Below, in pieces: positions 24,493 to 36,879 of a DNA stretch of 64,000 nt. The DNA is taken from positions 7,048,100 through 7,112,099 of the forward strand of contig CM057475.1 of assembly GCA_030035585.1 (NCBI GenBank), in the 5' to 3' direction. The stretch's first letter is position 1. Each line of letters opens with the position of its first letter. Both the position numbers and the translations under genes were made by a program. Below the pieces are notes generated by a model. The model did no database searches and was not told the DNA's origin. It saw only the letters and a list, made by a program, of their open reading frames with translations. The stretch comes from Dugong dugon. Its lineage: Eukaryota > Chordata > Mammalia > Sirenia > Dugongidae.

Positions 24493-25210
24493 CCGGGGGC
24501 CCTGACCTTGAGGCAGGAGGGGAGAAGGGAGGGAGGGAAGACAGCAGTGGGCTACATCGACAGGAAATCGAGGGCTCCTTCCATTACTGCTATAGCTTCT
24601 TCAGCCAAGCCCATAAAACACCTTTCCCTACCTCTTTTGCTTGTGATTGTGTTGATTGAGGGCTTTTGGTTCCCTGTCACTCTATATGTTTCTCTCTTCT
24701 CTGCATGCACACACCTATACATACAAGTGCAGTGAGTCAGGAAAGGGATTCTCGTCTCACTTCTGCACCAGAACTCTCCTGCCTACAGTCCATGGCCTGA
24801 GAAGACACAACATTTTGGGAGCAACCACCAGCTCCCAAAAATAGAGCTTATTCTATGGGAATGTTTTGGGTCAGGGCTTCCAAGATCAGAGACCTCAGAG
24901 CACAGGTTGGTGGGAGGACAGATAGGCATTTGGTCTTGGACAGGGGGCAAAGCTGGGCCAAAGAGATGGGCAGGTATTTTCATTAAATGTTGGCAGGTAG
25001 CCTCTTTGGCCCAAAGCAATACTCTTTTTTTCTTAGCTGTTCTTTCATAAATTGCACTAGGTGCTTTCTAGGCTAAACCTACTAAAGCCTGACTGGCTGT
25101 GAATGAAGAAGGTTGCACTCCCATTTTATTACGTCCAATGCTTTTCCACACCCTTGTGGGAGTAAGAAAGAATGGGGGCAGGCATGGGTAGGTGCATTCA
25201 ATAAATAAAT
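24493..25210 (+). other. LRRC18: LRRC18 3' UTR with overlapping AATAAA signals
   Basis: The sequence after the LRRC18 stop contains no recognisable repeat for about 700 bases. Two overlapping AATAAA hexamers lie at 25200-25209, the first clear poly(A) signal downstream of the stop. They are the best candidate for the transcript end, giving a 3' UTR of about 0.7 kb. No cleavage site can be proven from sequence alone. Confidence 0.45.
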
Positions 25211-25385
25211 ACCTTACTAGGTGCAGGAACTGTGTCCAGTTGGGGAAATCTTGGCTTGCCTTGTGCAGCATGCAGGTGAGACCAGTTGAAAGAAGATGAG
25301 GTAGAACTTCATTGTCTGAGAAACTTATGACATTAGGGCTGCAAGATATGCAGGACTGGCCTGGCATAGAGAAAATCCAAGATCT

Positions 25386-25575
25386 GGTGTCAGACAGATC
25401 TAGGTTCATGACAGCTAGGCCTCTTACTTGTCACCTTGGGCACCTTGCTTAGCTTTGGTTCCCTCATCTGTAAAGTGGGAACAATAGCCATGCCTAACTC
25501 CAAGAGTGGTTGAGCCTCTAAAGCAGGTTGCACAGGGTGAGGCACAGAGGAAGCACTCAACAGATGTCAGTTTTC
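25386..25575 (+). mobile_element. MIR SINE
   Basis: ACAGATCTAGGTTCATGACA, CACCTTGGGCACCTTGCTTA and CCCTCATCTGTAAAGTGGG give a clear MIR order, just downstream of the LRRC18 poly(A) candidate. Confidence 0.75.
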
Positions 25576-25774
25576 TCCAAGGACTAGAGCTCCATGTATC
25601 TTAAAGCTGAAATACCACTTTGGATAGTGTCTCTAGTCACATTAGATCCTTTGGCAGAATTGTCAGTGGTAGAATCAGCCCTCACAATGGCTGGCAATAT
25701 TCTCTGGACTCAGTCTGAACTGCTCACTAACACCTCCATACTGCCTGGCAAAAGGATATAGTAAGAGACCTTTA

Positions 25775-28700
25775 GGAAGACTTTCGAATTTTATTTCATA
25801 TTTTATTTTTTAATTTCTAACTTCCCAACTCCCCCTCCCCTCAGCCTTGGTAACTACTAACCTCCTTTTGTCTTGATGCATTTGCCCATTCTAGATATTT
25901 TATATACTTGAGATCATACAGTATTTGTCCTTTTGTTTCTGTCATTTCACTAAGCATAATATTTTCAAAGTTCATCCATATGGTGTCATGTATCAGAACT
26001 TCATTTCTCTTTATAGCTAAATAATACTGCATTGTATGTACATACCACATACAATGGTATATGGTATACCATTTGTTTGACTATTCATCTGTTGGTGGAC
26101 GTTTGGGTTGTTTCTACCTTTGCGATATTATAAATAATGCTTCAGTGAACACTGGTGTACATGTGTCTGAGTCACTGCTTTTAACTCTTTGGGTAAACCT
26201 AGGAGTGGAACTGGTGGGTCATATGGTAATTCTATGTTTACCTTTTTAAGGAATCATACATTCTACAGATGATGCATGTATAGTTGCTAGTGTACAGAAA
26301 CACATCTGGTTTCTTTGTTCTGACTTTGTACTCTGACACTGGGCTGAATTCATTTATTAGCTCTAGTGGCTTTCTTATGGAGTCTTTGGGATTTTCTATA
26401 TATAGGATCATGTCATCTGTGAATGGTGATAGTTTTAATTCTTCTTTTCTAATTTGGATGCCTTTTTTTTCCCCCTTGCCTATTTGCTCTTATCAGGACT
26501 TCCAGTATAATGCTGAATAGGAGTGGTAAAAGCAGGCATACTTGTCTTGTTCCTGATCTTACATGAAAAGCTTTCAGTCTTTCACCACTGTGTACTTTCA
26601 TTATGTTGGGTTTTGTCAAATGCCTTTTCTTCATGAATTGAGATGATCATTTCCCCCCTGCCCCTTTGTTTCCACATGTGCCAACGTGGTGTATTACACT
26701 GATTTATTGATTCTTATGTTGAACCATCCTTGCATTCCTGGGGTAAATACCACTCAGTCAATATGCTGTTGGACTCAGTTTGCTAGTATTTTGTTGAGGT
26801 TTTCTGCATCTCTATTCATAAGGATATTAGTCTGTAGTTTTCCTTCCTTGTGATATCTTTATCTGACTTTGATATCAGAATAGTGCTGGCCTCATAAAAT
26901 TAATTAGGAAGTATTCCCTTCTCTATTTTTGGAAGAGTCTGAGAAGAATGGTGCTAATTTTTCTTTAAATGATTTTTAGAATTCCTCAGTGAAGCCATCT
27001 ACCCCTGGACTTTTCTTTGTCAGGAGGTTTTCGATTACTGTTTCAATTTCTTCATGTGTTATCGGTCTGTTAAAATTTTCTGCTTATTCTTGAGTCAATT
27101 TAGATAGTTTCTGCATTTCTAGAAATTTATCCATTTCATCTAGTTTATCTAATTTGTTGGCCTACAATTGTTCATAGTACTCTCTTGTAATAGTTTTTTT
27201 CTCTTCTGTAAGATTGGTAGTAATGTCACCACTTCATTTCTAGAAATTTATCCATTTCATCTAGTTTATCTAGTTTGTTGGCCTACAATTGTTCATAGTA
27301 TTCTCTTGTAATAGTTTTTTTCTTTTCTGTAAGATTGGTAGTAATGTCACCACTTCATTTCTAGCATCTTCTTTCTTTGTCAGTGTAGTTAGAGATTTGT
27401 CAATTATGCTGATCTTTTCAAAGAACCCAACCTCTGGTTGTCTTGATTTCCTCTATGATTTTTCTATTCTCTATTTCATTTATCTCTGCTCTAATTTTTA
27501 TTACGTCCTCCCTCTGGTTGCTTTAGGTTTCATTTGCTCTTCCTTTTCTAGTTTATCAAGATGTAAAGTTAGGTTATTCACTTGGGATCTTTCTTCTTTT
27601 TTTAATGTAGGCATTCAAAGCTATAAATTTCTGAGTACCGACTTTGCTGCATCCCATAGGTTGTTGTACTTTCATTTTCATTCCTCTCTAAGGATTTTCT
27701 AATTTCAACTGTGATTTCTTCTCTGAACCACTGGTTCTTTAATAATGTGCTGTTTAATTTCCACAGTATTGTGAAATTTTCAGTTTCCTTTCTATTACTG
27801 ATTTCTAGTTTCATTCCACGATGGCCAGAGAAGATACTTTGTAGGATTTCAATATTTTTCCATTTACTGAGGCTTGTTTTGTGACCAAACATACAGTTTA
27901 TCTCACAGAATAACCCGTGTGCACTGGAGAAGAATTTCTATCCCGCTATTGTTGGGTGAAGTGTTCTATAAATATCTGTTAGATCTAGCTGGTTTATAGT
28001 GTCATTCAGGTACTCTATTTCCTTATTGGTCTTCTTTTTAGATGTTCTACATTATTGAAAGTGGTGTATTGAAATCTCCAACTATTATTGTTGAACTGTC
28101 TATTTTTCCCTTTAGTTCTGTCAGTGTTTGCTTCACAGATTTTTGGGACTCTGTTGTTAGATGCATATGTATTTATACCTGTTATTTTTTCTTGATTAAT
28201 TGACCCTTTTATCAGTATATACTGTCTTTCTTTGTCTCTTACAACAGCTTTACTTGAAGTCTATTTTCTCCGATATTAATATAACCACCTGAGCTTTCTT
28301 TTTTTATTTGCATGAAATATTTTTTCCATGCTTTCATGTTCAACCTATTTGTGTCTTTTGATTTAAAATGTGTGTCTCTTGATTTAAAACCAATCTCTTG
28401 TAGATAGCATATATTTGAATCATGTTTTCTTATTCATCTGTCAGTCTGTGCCTTTTAATCGGAGTTCAGTCCATTCACACTGAAAGTAATTACCAATAAA
28501 GAATGACTTCTATCATTCTACCATTTGTTTTCTGTGTGTCTTGCATGTTTTTGTGCCTTATTTCTTTGAATACTTACTGTTTGTGTGTTTAGTTGATTTT
28601 TTGTAGTGAATAATTTTCATTACCTTCTCATTTCCTCTTGTGTATATTTCTTTAAAAGTTTTCTTTGTGGTTACCTGGGGATTATATTTACCATCCTAAA

Positions 28701-29860
28701 TTTCTAATAACATAGCTTAAATTGATACCAACTTTGCTTTGATATCATACAAAAACTCTGTTCCTATACCATTCCCTTTATGATGTTGATGTCACAAATT
28801 ACATCTTTATATATTGTGTTCCCAGTATTATTTTATAACTATTATTTTTCCTTTTGTCTTTTAAACCATGTAGAACATAACACAATTACAAGCCAAAAAA
28901 AGCAGCAAAACTGACCTTTTATTTGCTCTTGAAATTATTTTTATCAAAGGTCTTTATTTTTTTGTGCAGCTTTGAGTTTATATCTAGTGTCCTCTCCTTT
29001 CAAACTGGACAACTATTTAGCATTTCTTTTGGGGAAGGTCGGGTCGGGTAGTAACAAATTCTCAGCTATTGTTTACCCGGGAATGTCTTAATTTAATTCT
29101 CATTTTTGAAGGATAGTTTTGTTGGGTACAGGATTCTTAAATTACAGAAATTTTTTTTCCTTTCAATACTTTGAAGATATCATCCCACTGCCTTCTGGTC
29201 TTCATGGTTTCTGAGGAGAAATTGACACTTGGTCTTACTGGAGCTCCCTATATGTGGTTATTTGCATTTCTCTTACTGCTTTCAAGATTCTCTGTCTTTG
29301 GTTTTTAGAAGTTTGACTGTAATGTGTCTCAGTGTGGATCTCCTTGTGTTTATGCTACTCAGAGTTCATTGAGCTTCTTGTATGTGAACATTCATATTCT
29401 TCAACAAATTTGGTCAATTTTCAGTCATTAGTTCTTCAAATACTCTTTCTGTCCTTTTCTTTCTCTCCATTTCTTCTGGAACTCCCATAATCTGTATATT
29501 GGTCTGCATAATGATGTCCCCCAGGTCTCTTAGTCTCTTTTTTTCTCAGTTTTCTTTTTTCTTTCTGTTCTTAAGACTGCATCATTTTAGTTATTCTATC
29601 TTCAAGTTCACTGAGTCTTTCTTCTGTTATCTCACATATGGTGCTGAACCCCTCTAGTGAACTCTAACTTAATTACTATACTTTTCAGCTTCGGAATTTG
29701 ATTTTTTTATATATTTTTATATTTTCTCTTTGGATATTTTTTGATATTTTCATTTGGTCATACATTGTTTTCTTGATTCCCTTTAATTATCTGTATTTTC
29801 CTTAGGTTCTTTGCATATATTTAAAACAGCTGTTTTAAAGTCTGTATCTAGTAGGTCCCT
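25775..29860 (-). mobile_element. Second antisense L1 LINE, internally deleted
   Basis: The 3' UTR lies at the left (25775-26255; AGTGGAACTGGTGGGTCATA). The sequence then jumps at about 26255-26280 into mid-ORF2, so much of the 3' half of ORF2 is missing. ORF2 and then ORF1/5' sequence continue to about 29860. Minus-strand scraps such as 27602-27892 (HKTSLSKWKNIEILQSIFSGH) are endonuclease-domain relics. A 121-base tandem duplication lies at 27114-27355. It is inactive. Confidence 0.88.
27114..27355 (-). repeat. 121-base tandem duplication inside L1
   Basis: The unit at 27114-27234 is repeated at 27235-27355 with only a few differences, and the next bases begin a third copy. The duplication is younger than the L1. 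Confidence 0.93.
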
Positions 29861-29968
29861 GAAAACTCTGTGGATTGTACAGTAGAGTGCTGGAAGATGA
29901 GCCCCCTAGGTGGGAAGACATTCAAAATACACAGTGGCTGCAATAAGGGACTCAAGAACACCAACAAT
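29861..29968 (+). repeat. Isolated internal fragment of an RTE-derived SINE
   Basis: About 108 bases match 31701-31808 at roughly 95%, including the central block from GCTGGAAGATGAGCCCCC to CAAGAA. Both the 5' head and the 3' tail of the element are missing. It abuts the right end of the antisense L1. Confidence 0.85.
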
Positions 29969-29969
29969 A

Positions 29970-30835
29970 GCATCACTCTTGCATCCTTGCAGATTCCTGA
30001 TTGATCAGCATGCAAGATAAAATTTATTTGCCATCCTTTATCTAGGTGCTTCCATTCTTTTAGCAATGTCTTAAGAAGAGGTTTCAAGGGCATTTAACTT
30101 CATCAGGACTGATAAATAAATGGGATGTGGGCTTTGATTTGCACATAATAAATTTCAGTTCAACATCTTTTTAGCAAGGAAACCCTGGCAGTAGGATGAA
30201 GCAACAGCTGGAGATAGAGACCAGTTAGGAACCATCTCCTGCATTTTATTTCCTTTTCTGTAAAGGAAAGGCTTGATGCTGAAGTTTCCATTGTGCTCAA
30301 AAACACCAGTCACCCTTACTTACTGGAATTGTATTAAGCCTATTAATACTTCATAGGAAAACCACAGGGTTTCTCTATCCTCAAATTGAACAAAACCCCT
30401 TTTCATGCAAACCCAGTCACTGCCCTTTCTGAAAGCTGGGCGTGATCTTGGTGACCTCTGCCTCTGCTTGTGTTTTGCATCTGAAGCTTGGTATAAGTGC
30501 CTCAGCTTCTTGTGTCTCCATTTCCCAGGTTCTCAGTGGTCTCCCTAGAGTAGTTTATGGCAAAAACTGAAGACTCACATGAATGAACGGCTCTGAAGAG
30601 GAGAAGCCCCCAATCAGAAGACAGAGAGTTCCCAGGGGAACATTCTGGGCCAGGTTCTCTGTTCTAGCCAAGCCCCTGACTTGCCTCTCCAGTTCACTTC
30701 ACTTCTCTTTGTTTTAGACCATCTATGTGTGGAAATGACTTTGAGAAATGTTTTATGTAGTTCTTAATGTATACAGAGAAAATTATAACATATTAATTAT
30801 ATTACAACATATCAATAATTCATTAAATGTAAATG
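29970..30835. other. WDFY4 intron, nothing recognised
   Basis: Unique-looking intronic sequence without recognised repeats or exons. Confidence 0.45.
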
Positions 30836-31424
30836 GTCTACTTTATTTGTAATGGCCCCAAACTGGAAACACCCAAATGTCCCTAAAAAAGTAAATGGTT
30901 AAACTGTGGTAAACCTATGTTCTGGAACAATACTCAGCAATAAAAAGGAACATATTACTGATGCACGCAACAACTTGGACGTATCCAAGGGCATTATCCT
31001 GAGTAAAAAAACCAACCTTCAAATGTCGCATACCCATTTATATAACATTTTCAAAACGATAAAATTATAGAGATGGAAAACAGATTAGTGGTTGCCAAGG
31101 GTTAGAATAGTGGGAGGTGTTAAGGAGTGGGTGTGACTTTAAACGGGTGGCATCAGAGATATCTTTGAGGTGACAAAATAGCTCTGTACGTTGATTGTGG
31201 TGATGATTACATGAATCTACACATGTGACAGAACAGCATAAGGAACTATATGCACACACTGCATGATGCCACTTTCCTGGTTTTAATATTGTACTAGAGT
31301 TACATAAGATATAACCATGGGGAGGAACTAAGTGAGAGATACACGGAGCCTCTCTGTACTCTTTATACAACTTTCTATAAATCTGTAACTATTTTTAATT
31401 AAAAAAAACTTTTTTTTAATTGTA
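30836..31424 (+). mobile_element. Old L1 3' end
   Basis: AATGGCCCCAAACTGGAAAC, AGCAATAAAAAGGAACATA, GAGATGGAAAACAGATTAGT and CTGTAACTATTTTTAATTAA follow the order of the ORF2 end and 3' UTR of an old L1. Confidence 0.85.
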
Positions 31425-31496
31425 CCACCTAGATGTAGCAATAAACAAGTCCTTGTACATCTGCCAAGTGCTAATTAATGAGGCACTAGACTAAGA

Positions 31497-31642
31497 CTGG
31501 TTAAGCCTTTGGCCACTAGCCAAAAGGTCAGCATTTTGAATCCACCGGCCACTCCTTAGAAGCCCTATGGGATGCTTCTATTCTGTCCTAAAGGGTCGCT
31601 ATGAGTTGGAACTGACTTGACAGCAACGGGTTTGGTTTGGTT
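31497..31642 (+). mobile_element. AfroSINE inserted into another SINE
   Basis: Short subtype, ending GACTTGACAGCAACGGGTTT and GG/TT-rich. Flanked by AGACTAAGACT at 31488-31498 and 31643-31653, which is the target duplication derived from the host SINE. Confidence 0.9.
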
Positions 31643-31905
31643 AGACTAAGACTAGGAAGAAGGGCATAGTGATCTACTTCTAAAAATTAGACAATGAAAT
31701 GAAAACTCTATGGATTGTCCAATATAGTGCTGGAAGATGAGCCCCCTAGGTGGGAAGACATTCAAAATACACAGTGGCTGCAATAAGGGACTCAAGAATA
31801 CCAACAACTGGGAAGATGGCCCAGAACCAGGCCATATTTCATTCTGTCATACATGGGGTCACCATGGGTCGGAGCCAATTCCAAGGCAACTAACAACAAC
31901 AACAA
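31643..31905 (+). mobile_element. RTE-derived composite SINE, 5'-truncated
   Basis: It begins at AGACTAAGACTAGGAAG and contains GAAGATGAGCCCCC (from the RTE 5' region) joined to ACACAGTGGCTGCAA (from the RTE 3' region). It ends with GGTCGGAGCC and an ACAACAAC tail. The internal join marks it as a nonautonomous RTE derivative. Confidence 0.85.
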
Positions 31906-33016
31906 TGGCAAGCTTAAAGTGAGAACCTAACATACCCAGTCATCCCAGAGCTGTGATTTCTGAATGGTCCTGAAGAGTGAAGGCATTTTTGGAGAAAGAG
32001 CACCTTAACCTCAGCTCACTGAACTAGTCTAGAATGATCTAGCATCAATCTTAACCTTGCAGATTCCTAAGATGCTAAAATGATAAAAAGAGAATGTACG
32101 GCTTCTGTATCCCTGCTCAGGTCTTCTGCAGGTGGCTAGGCACAGGTGGGGTGGGGGGACCCTTGAATCAGCATGTTGCTGAATTCTTTCTTCCTCCCTT
32201 TTATGGCCATGGCCAGTATGGTGGTGCAGGACAACGTGGCTTAGAAGCAACATGGCTGGAAGGAGCTGAAGGGAAACAGGGAGAGGCTGGCTGCAGAGAA
32301 CAGGGATCAAGGCAGCCTCTGGCTAAGGGTACAGCTGAGAGGAGTTGTGGGTCCAGTAGGGCAAGGCAGACAAAGAGTAACATGGGGCATGGGACCAGAA
32401 GCTGAGGTCTGAGCATGACCTGGGCAGAGCTGACTGCTCTGCTGCTCACAGCAAGGTGAAGCATGTGTGAAGAGCTGTGGTTTTATCACTTGTGTCTCTG
32501 GCCCACCAGGCTACTTCATTTCCCTCTAGCTCCATCAGTCCTGCTCTTGAAGGTATGAGTGGAGAAGTCCCCACAGCTGCCCTCCCAGGCTGTGCTTTAC
32601 CAAGAAGCCAAAAGGGCCACGTCTCTCACTCAGTTCTGGAGCTAAAGTGGTCTTGACCAAAGTCATCATGACCATTACAGATTTTTATCCTCCCAGGGGT
32701 CAACAGTGCTGCCCTCTGGGGAGGGGGATGGAAGGAGGGGAAGTGAGGGGAGTGGGTTTACTTGAATTTTTACTTATACGCTGGTCACAGTGGTACTTCG
32801 GGGAGGGCGAGGCTGATAATTGTGCCTGATCATTCTTATGAGAATTTCATAGCTCCTTATAACTGATTTTTAAATTTTTAAAAATTCCTTCTTTTATTAC
32901 TTTTCAAAGATAAACTATAATAAAAATAATAAATCCTGAAAACACTCAGCTGTAGAACTTTGTGCCAAAAAATTAATGTAGTTCTAACCATTATATTTCA
33001 GGAATTACAAACTCCT
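31906..33016. other. WDFY4 intron, nothing recognised
   Basis: 32840-33000 is AT-rich. Overlapping frames on both strands at 32094-32464 have no domain signature. Confidence 0.45.
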
Positions 33017-33027
33017 AGTTACAAGCA

Positions 33028-33230
33028 GGGGTCCCTAGGTGGTGCAAATAGTTAATGCCGTTGTCTGCTAACTGAAAGATTGGCAGTTCAAATCCACCCA
33101 GAGGCACCTGGAAGAAAAGCCTGGTGATCTACTTCTTAAAAATCAGCCATTGAAAATCCTATGGAGCACAGTTCTACTCTAACACAAAGAGGGTGCCATG
33201 AGTGAGAACTGACTTGACAGCACCCGGTTT
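33028..33230 (+). mobile_element. AfroSINE with target duplication
   Basis: Full-length type. Flanks AGTTACAAGCAG (33017-33028) and AGTTATAATCAG (33231-33242) differ at two positions and are a decayed target duplication. Confidence 0.92.
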
Positions 33231-33242
33231 AGTTATAATCAG

Positions 33243-33648
33243 GCCCAGAATATATGCATTGTCACTCCCAACAGCTTCCTCCAGAGCAGGGACCCTTAAA
33301 CTCCATGACCTAGCGGGTCAGCATTCTAGACCTTGTCCATGAGTGCAGCTTTGGAAAGATGCCCTCTAGCTCACTGCCCAGGGTGTGCTGTGGGCTCCAG
33401 ACATTGAGAGAGGGAGAGACATCGCAGCCTTGTATTTCTCTGAGGTTTCTAAACTGTATATTCCATATGAACTGAGATCATTGCGAAGCAATGTAACTAA
33501 GCCGGATCATGCCAGCTTCCCAAAGACAAATCTATATAAGTCCGGAAGTTAGTCCCCACTTTTATAGAGAGCCAATGTAGAAAATTATATGCTGCAGCAC
33601 TCTTTTGCATATTTTGTAAGAAGGGAATTGCCTTCTTTTTGGCCCACT
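33243..33648. other. WDFY4 intron, nothing recognised
   Basis: Short unassigned stretch between two SINEs. Confidence 0.45.
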
Positions 33649-33659
33649 GTCCTTTAGAC

Positions 33660-33752
33660 AGCTGCTCCTTGGAAATCCTTGGGGCAGTTCTACTCTGTCC
33701 TATAGGATTGCTAGGAGTGGGAACTGACTCGACAGCATCTAACAACAACAAC
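33660..33752 (+). mobile_element. AfroSINE, 5'-truncated
   Basis: It starts within the body at AGCTGCTCCTTGG and ends GACTCGACAGCATCTAACAAC. TCCTTTAGAC before and TCCTTTAAAC after suggest a target duplication, so it was probably truncated on insertion. Confidence 0.85.
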
Positions 33753-34063
33753 ATCCTTTAAACAAGGACAAATTTGATATTCAGTACTAAGAGAAAGTAG
33801 GTTCCAGAAACAAATTTCAGAAAAAAAAAAAACTTTCCCTTTATCTTTCACAGGAAATGATGTAAACCAAGACGATTATCTTGTTTTTCTTAGTTTCAGG
33901 ACAATTAGACTTAACTAGATCATTCTACGTACCTGACTACATCTATTGTTTCGCTTTAAAGATGTTTCTGGGTAATTTTTAAAGGATTGTTGTACGTTGT
34001 GTTTAATTTTGAAGCCGTCTTCAACCCTTTCTGGAGGGTACAAGTACATTTAAGGGCAACATT

Positions 34064-34297
34064 CCCAGCCAATGCACCTCAAGCACAGCCACCACCTGCC
34101 TATCATTGAAGGCTTCAGTGCTGCTATGATGCTGAACAGGTTTCAGTGGAGCTTCCAGACTAAGACTAGGGAGAAAGGCCTGGTGATCTACTTCTGAAAC
34201 TTAGACAATGGAAACCCTGTGGATCACAATGGTTCAATCCCATTGTACATGGTGTTGCCATGAGTCAGGGGCCAACCTGACAGCAGCTGGCAACAAC
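34064..34297 (+). mobile_element. SINE of the tRNA-Gly-headed, RTE-bodied subfamily
   Basis: It begins in the B box region at TTCCCAGCCAATGCACCTCA, then GTTTCAGTGGAGCTTCC, GAGAAAGGCCTGGTGATC and a CAACCTGACAGCAGC tail. It matches 9064-9410 but lacks the first part of the head. Confidence 0.82.
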
Positions 34298-36879
34298 GTG
34301 TGTTGCTCACACGCACATTCTCAACTAGCTCCCTTTTCCCTGTAACTTCAGGTGCTGTTTCTAGTTTTCCAGCTGTGCCCTTCCCATTTCAGCAGAGCCT
34401 GCCTGTGAAGGATCTGCACATGGAGATTCAATCAGGTGCTCATCCATGGTCTCTAGGTGGCTCTATGTTAGAAGCCCCTGTAGACTTGCAGACCCTTGCA
34501 CCCCACAGAATGTCCAGTCATGATGCAATGCTGCCTTCAGAATGGCCTAGCCCTATATTAGGGAGAGACACAAAACATATTATCCATCTCAGGTTCATCC
34601 TGGCTCTGCAATCATTTTCCACTTGGGATCCAGGCCCGAAAGCCTCCTTAGTCTACAGTTATGAAGGCAACCATTGTCACTGGAATTTTAGGCAAAGCTC
34701 TGGTACCTGAAAGCTATCATTCTTATGTGGGAGGGGAGGCTTGAGGGTAGATGGCATGCAGAGCACCCAAATCAATCATCAGGACTGTGGGGGCTGAAGA
34801 TACCAAAGCCTACAACTCAGGCCAAGCATCCTGTGCCAGTGAGAACCCTCAAACTGAACATTCCTCCCCTCCAAAGATGAGGAGCTAGTGCTCACTCGAG
34901 GTGCCCAACAAGGAGATAAACATTTCTCAAGATGCAGTCTATGGACAGGGCATTGCCCTGGAAATCCAAGTGGAAAATGGTCAGGTTCATCCCAGGCACT
35001 TGCCAATGGCAGTCAAGCCCACCTATGGTGGGCAGTCACCACTGCCTTTCCTGCCTGAAGCTCCTGAAGCCACACAGGCTGACGGGAGAAGGGCTGGAAA
35101 TAAGAAATATAAAAGAGCTGAAAGCATGGACAGCGCCTGTTTCTAGTTGATTGTTCCATGAACATGCCTAAAAGACAACAGGTGATTCTAAAACAAGGCA
35201 AAGGGATCACAATGTACTGAACCTCTACTCTGGCCCAAGTCAGTGTAATCTCAGAGCCCATGGCTGACTGTTGTGGGACACTGATGCCAGGTGCCCTGGT
35301 TGCCTGGGTTACCTCAGAGCCTAGGACTAGTGGCTTCCTCATTCTGTTGAGGCTCTCCTTCCAGGAGCTTATTTTAGCATTTCTTTGCAGCACCATGCAC
35401 TGTTCTCAATTGACCCCAGAAGCTTTCCCACGAATCTCCACGCTTGGAGCTGGGCTAGGACTATGCATAGAATGGCTCTGACAGAGCCTGCTCCCATGGG
35501 CTAAGATGGCCACCATGGGAAAAATAAATGCAATGGAACTAAAACCAGTAGTGGGCCCGCTGTCCCACAGGTGCAGCCTGGTACCCAGGTTGATGTCTGG
35601 GGCTCTTCCAAGGGGTGAGTGAGGAGTGACTGCCAAACATCTGACTCTTTGACAGGCCAGAGAATCATCTTCCCACCACCTGGTAGTAATTTCTTCATGG
35701 TCCCCCACCTTAGTGGCCATAACTACAGTTGAGCTCCTCTTCTGCATTCTCCTCTCTGTCTCTCCTCTGTCTGCCCCCTCTCCCTACACTATCCTGAGAT
35801 CTGGGGTGGAAAACTTAGAAACTTCCCAGTGTGCATGAAAGTTTGCATTGTTAGGGCAAAGCACCCCTAAGACTCCGAGCACAATAGAGTAGGAATGGAC
35901 AAGTGCTGCTCACAGCCACAGGCACAGCCACGTGGCTGCTGAGTGATGTCACATAACACTTATAAGAGGGTGATATGGAGACACATGGGGCCTACTGAAG
36001 CAACTTGTATCGTAGTTGATGCCACACTTCTCCAGGGAGAAAGAGGACGTGCAGCCCACGAGAACTGTGGCCCTTGGGAGTGCTCCCTGCCTGGGGCAGT
36101 GGTGACCACCTGGTTTGTGGACGTATAAGTATTCACCCTCTTCTGATAAATAGCACCTTGGTTCTCATGGGGAGCCACCCTCCTCCCCTCAATTTCTTCT
36201 TTGTTGTTGGGTGGGCCTGACCCCACCCCCAGAACTAGGTAGGCACACTACCCAGAACTGGCCAAAGAAAGTGCTGTGATTAGTTCTGGGATGGGCACAT
36301 AACCTAACTTGGGCACATGAAAATCAGGTCTCAGACTATTGCTGAAACGGCTGGGATGGAGCATTCCGCACTCCCTGTGTGCCGGGATTCCTAAGTGGTT
36401 AACTCCAAGCCTGGAGCTGCTGGAGGTGTGGCTGCTACTGTGCTGGGAGAGCCTGCTGAGGACGAAGCCAGTCCAGGGGAAACTTGCTAAGAGATGGAGA
36501 ATACTGCTTCCTGCAGACTACTTGAGCCTGGAGATCCAGTCACATCTGCAGCTAGATCTCTCCTGGCCTTTTCAGGTGCGTGGCATGCTGAGTCCCCTTT
36601 TCTGCTTCAGGTAGTTTAAAGTGGTTTTACCCCATTTGCACTATAAGCTCTGAGAAGCCCAACTGTGGACATCAAGGTTTATACAAAACATAAGCAATAT
36701 GAGAACACAGGGCTGACATTCAGCTGATATGCACAACTGAACTATGGAAATATTTCCACTCCAGTTGGTAAACAGCCATCCCCTGCCCCACCCCCAGTGA
36801 CCCAGTGCTGTCCAGGCCCCTTGGACTATCCCCTGGGGTTCCCTGGACTTCCCTACAATCTATCAACTCAAGGGTTAAT
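34298..36879. other. Large unrecognised intronic block
   Basis: About 2.6 kb of balanced base composition with no recognised repeat. The longest plus frame (34300-34710, 136 codons) and a second at 34751-35143 with one internal stop have no family I recognise. No canonical splice context ties them together. It could be an old unrecognised element or ordinary intron. Confidence 0.35.

Noticed and set aside
32225-32275. Minus-strand SSFQP after a CCCTTCAG acceptor-like site
   Set aside because: Only five residues resemble the WDFY family before a stop, and the real exon is elsewhere.
34300-34710. 136-codon plus-strand frame as a possible gene
   Set aside because: Starts at a SINE boundary, no domain or splice context; kept only as an unassigned block.
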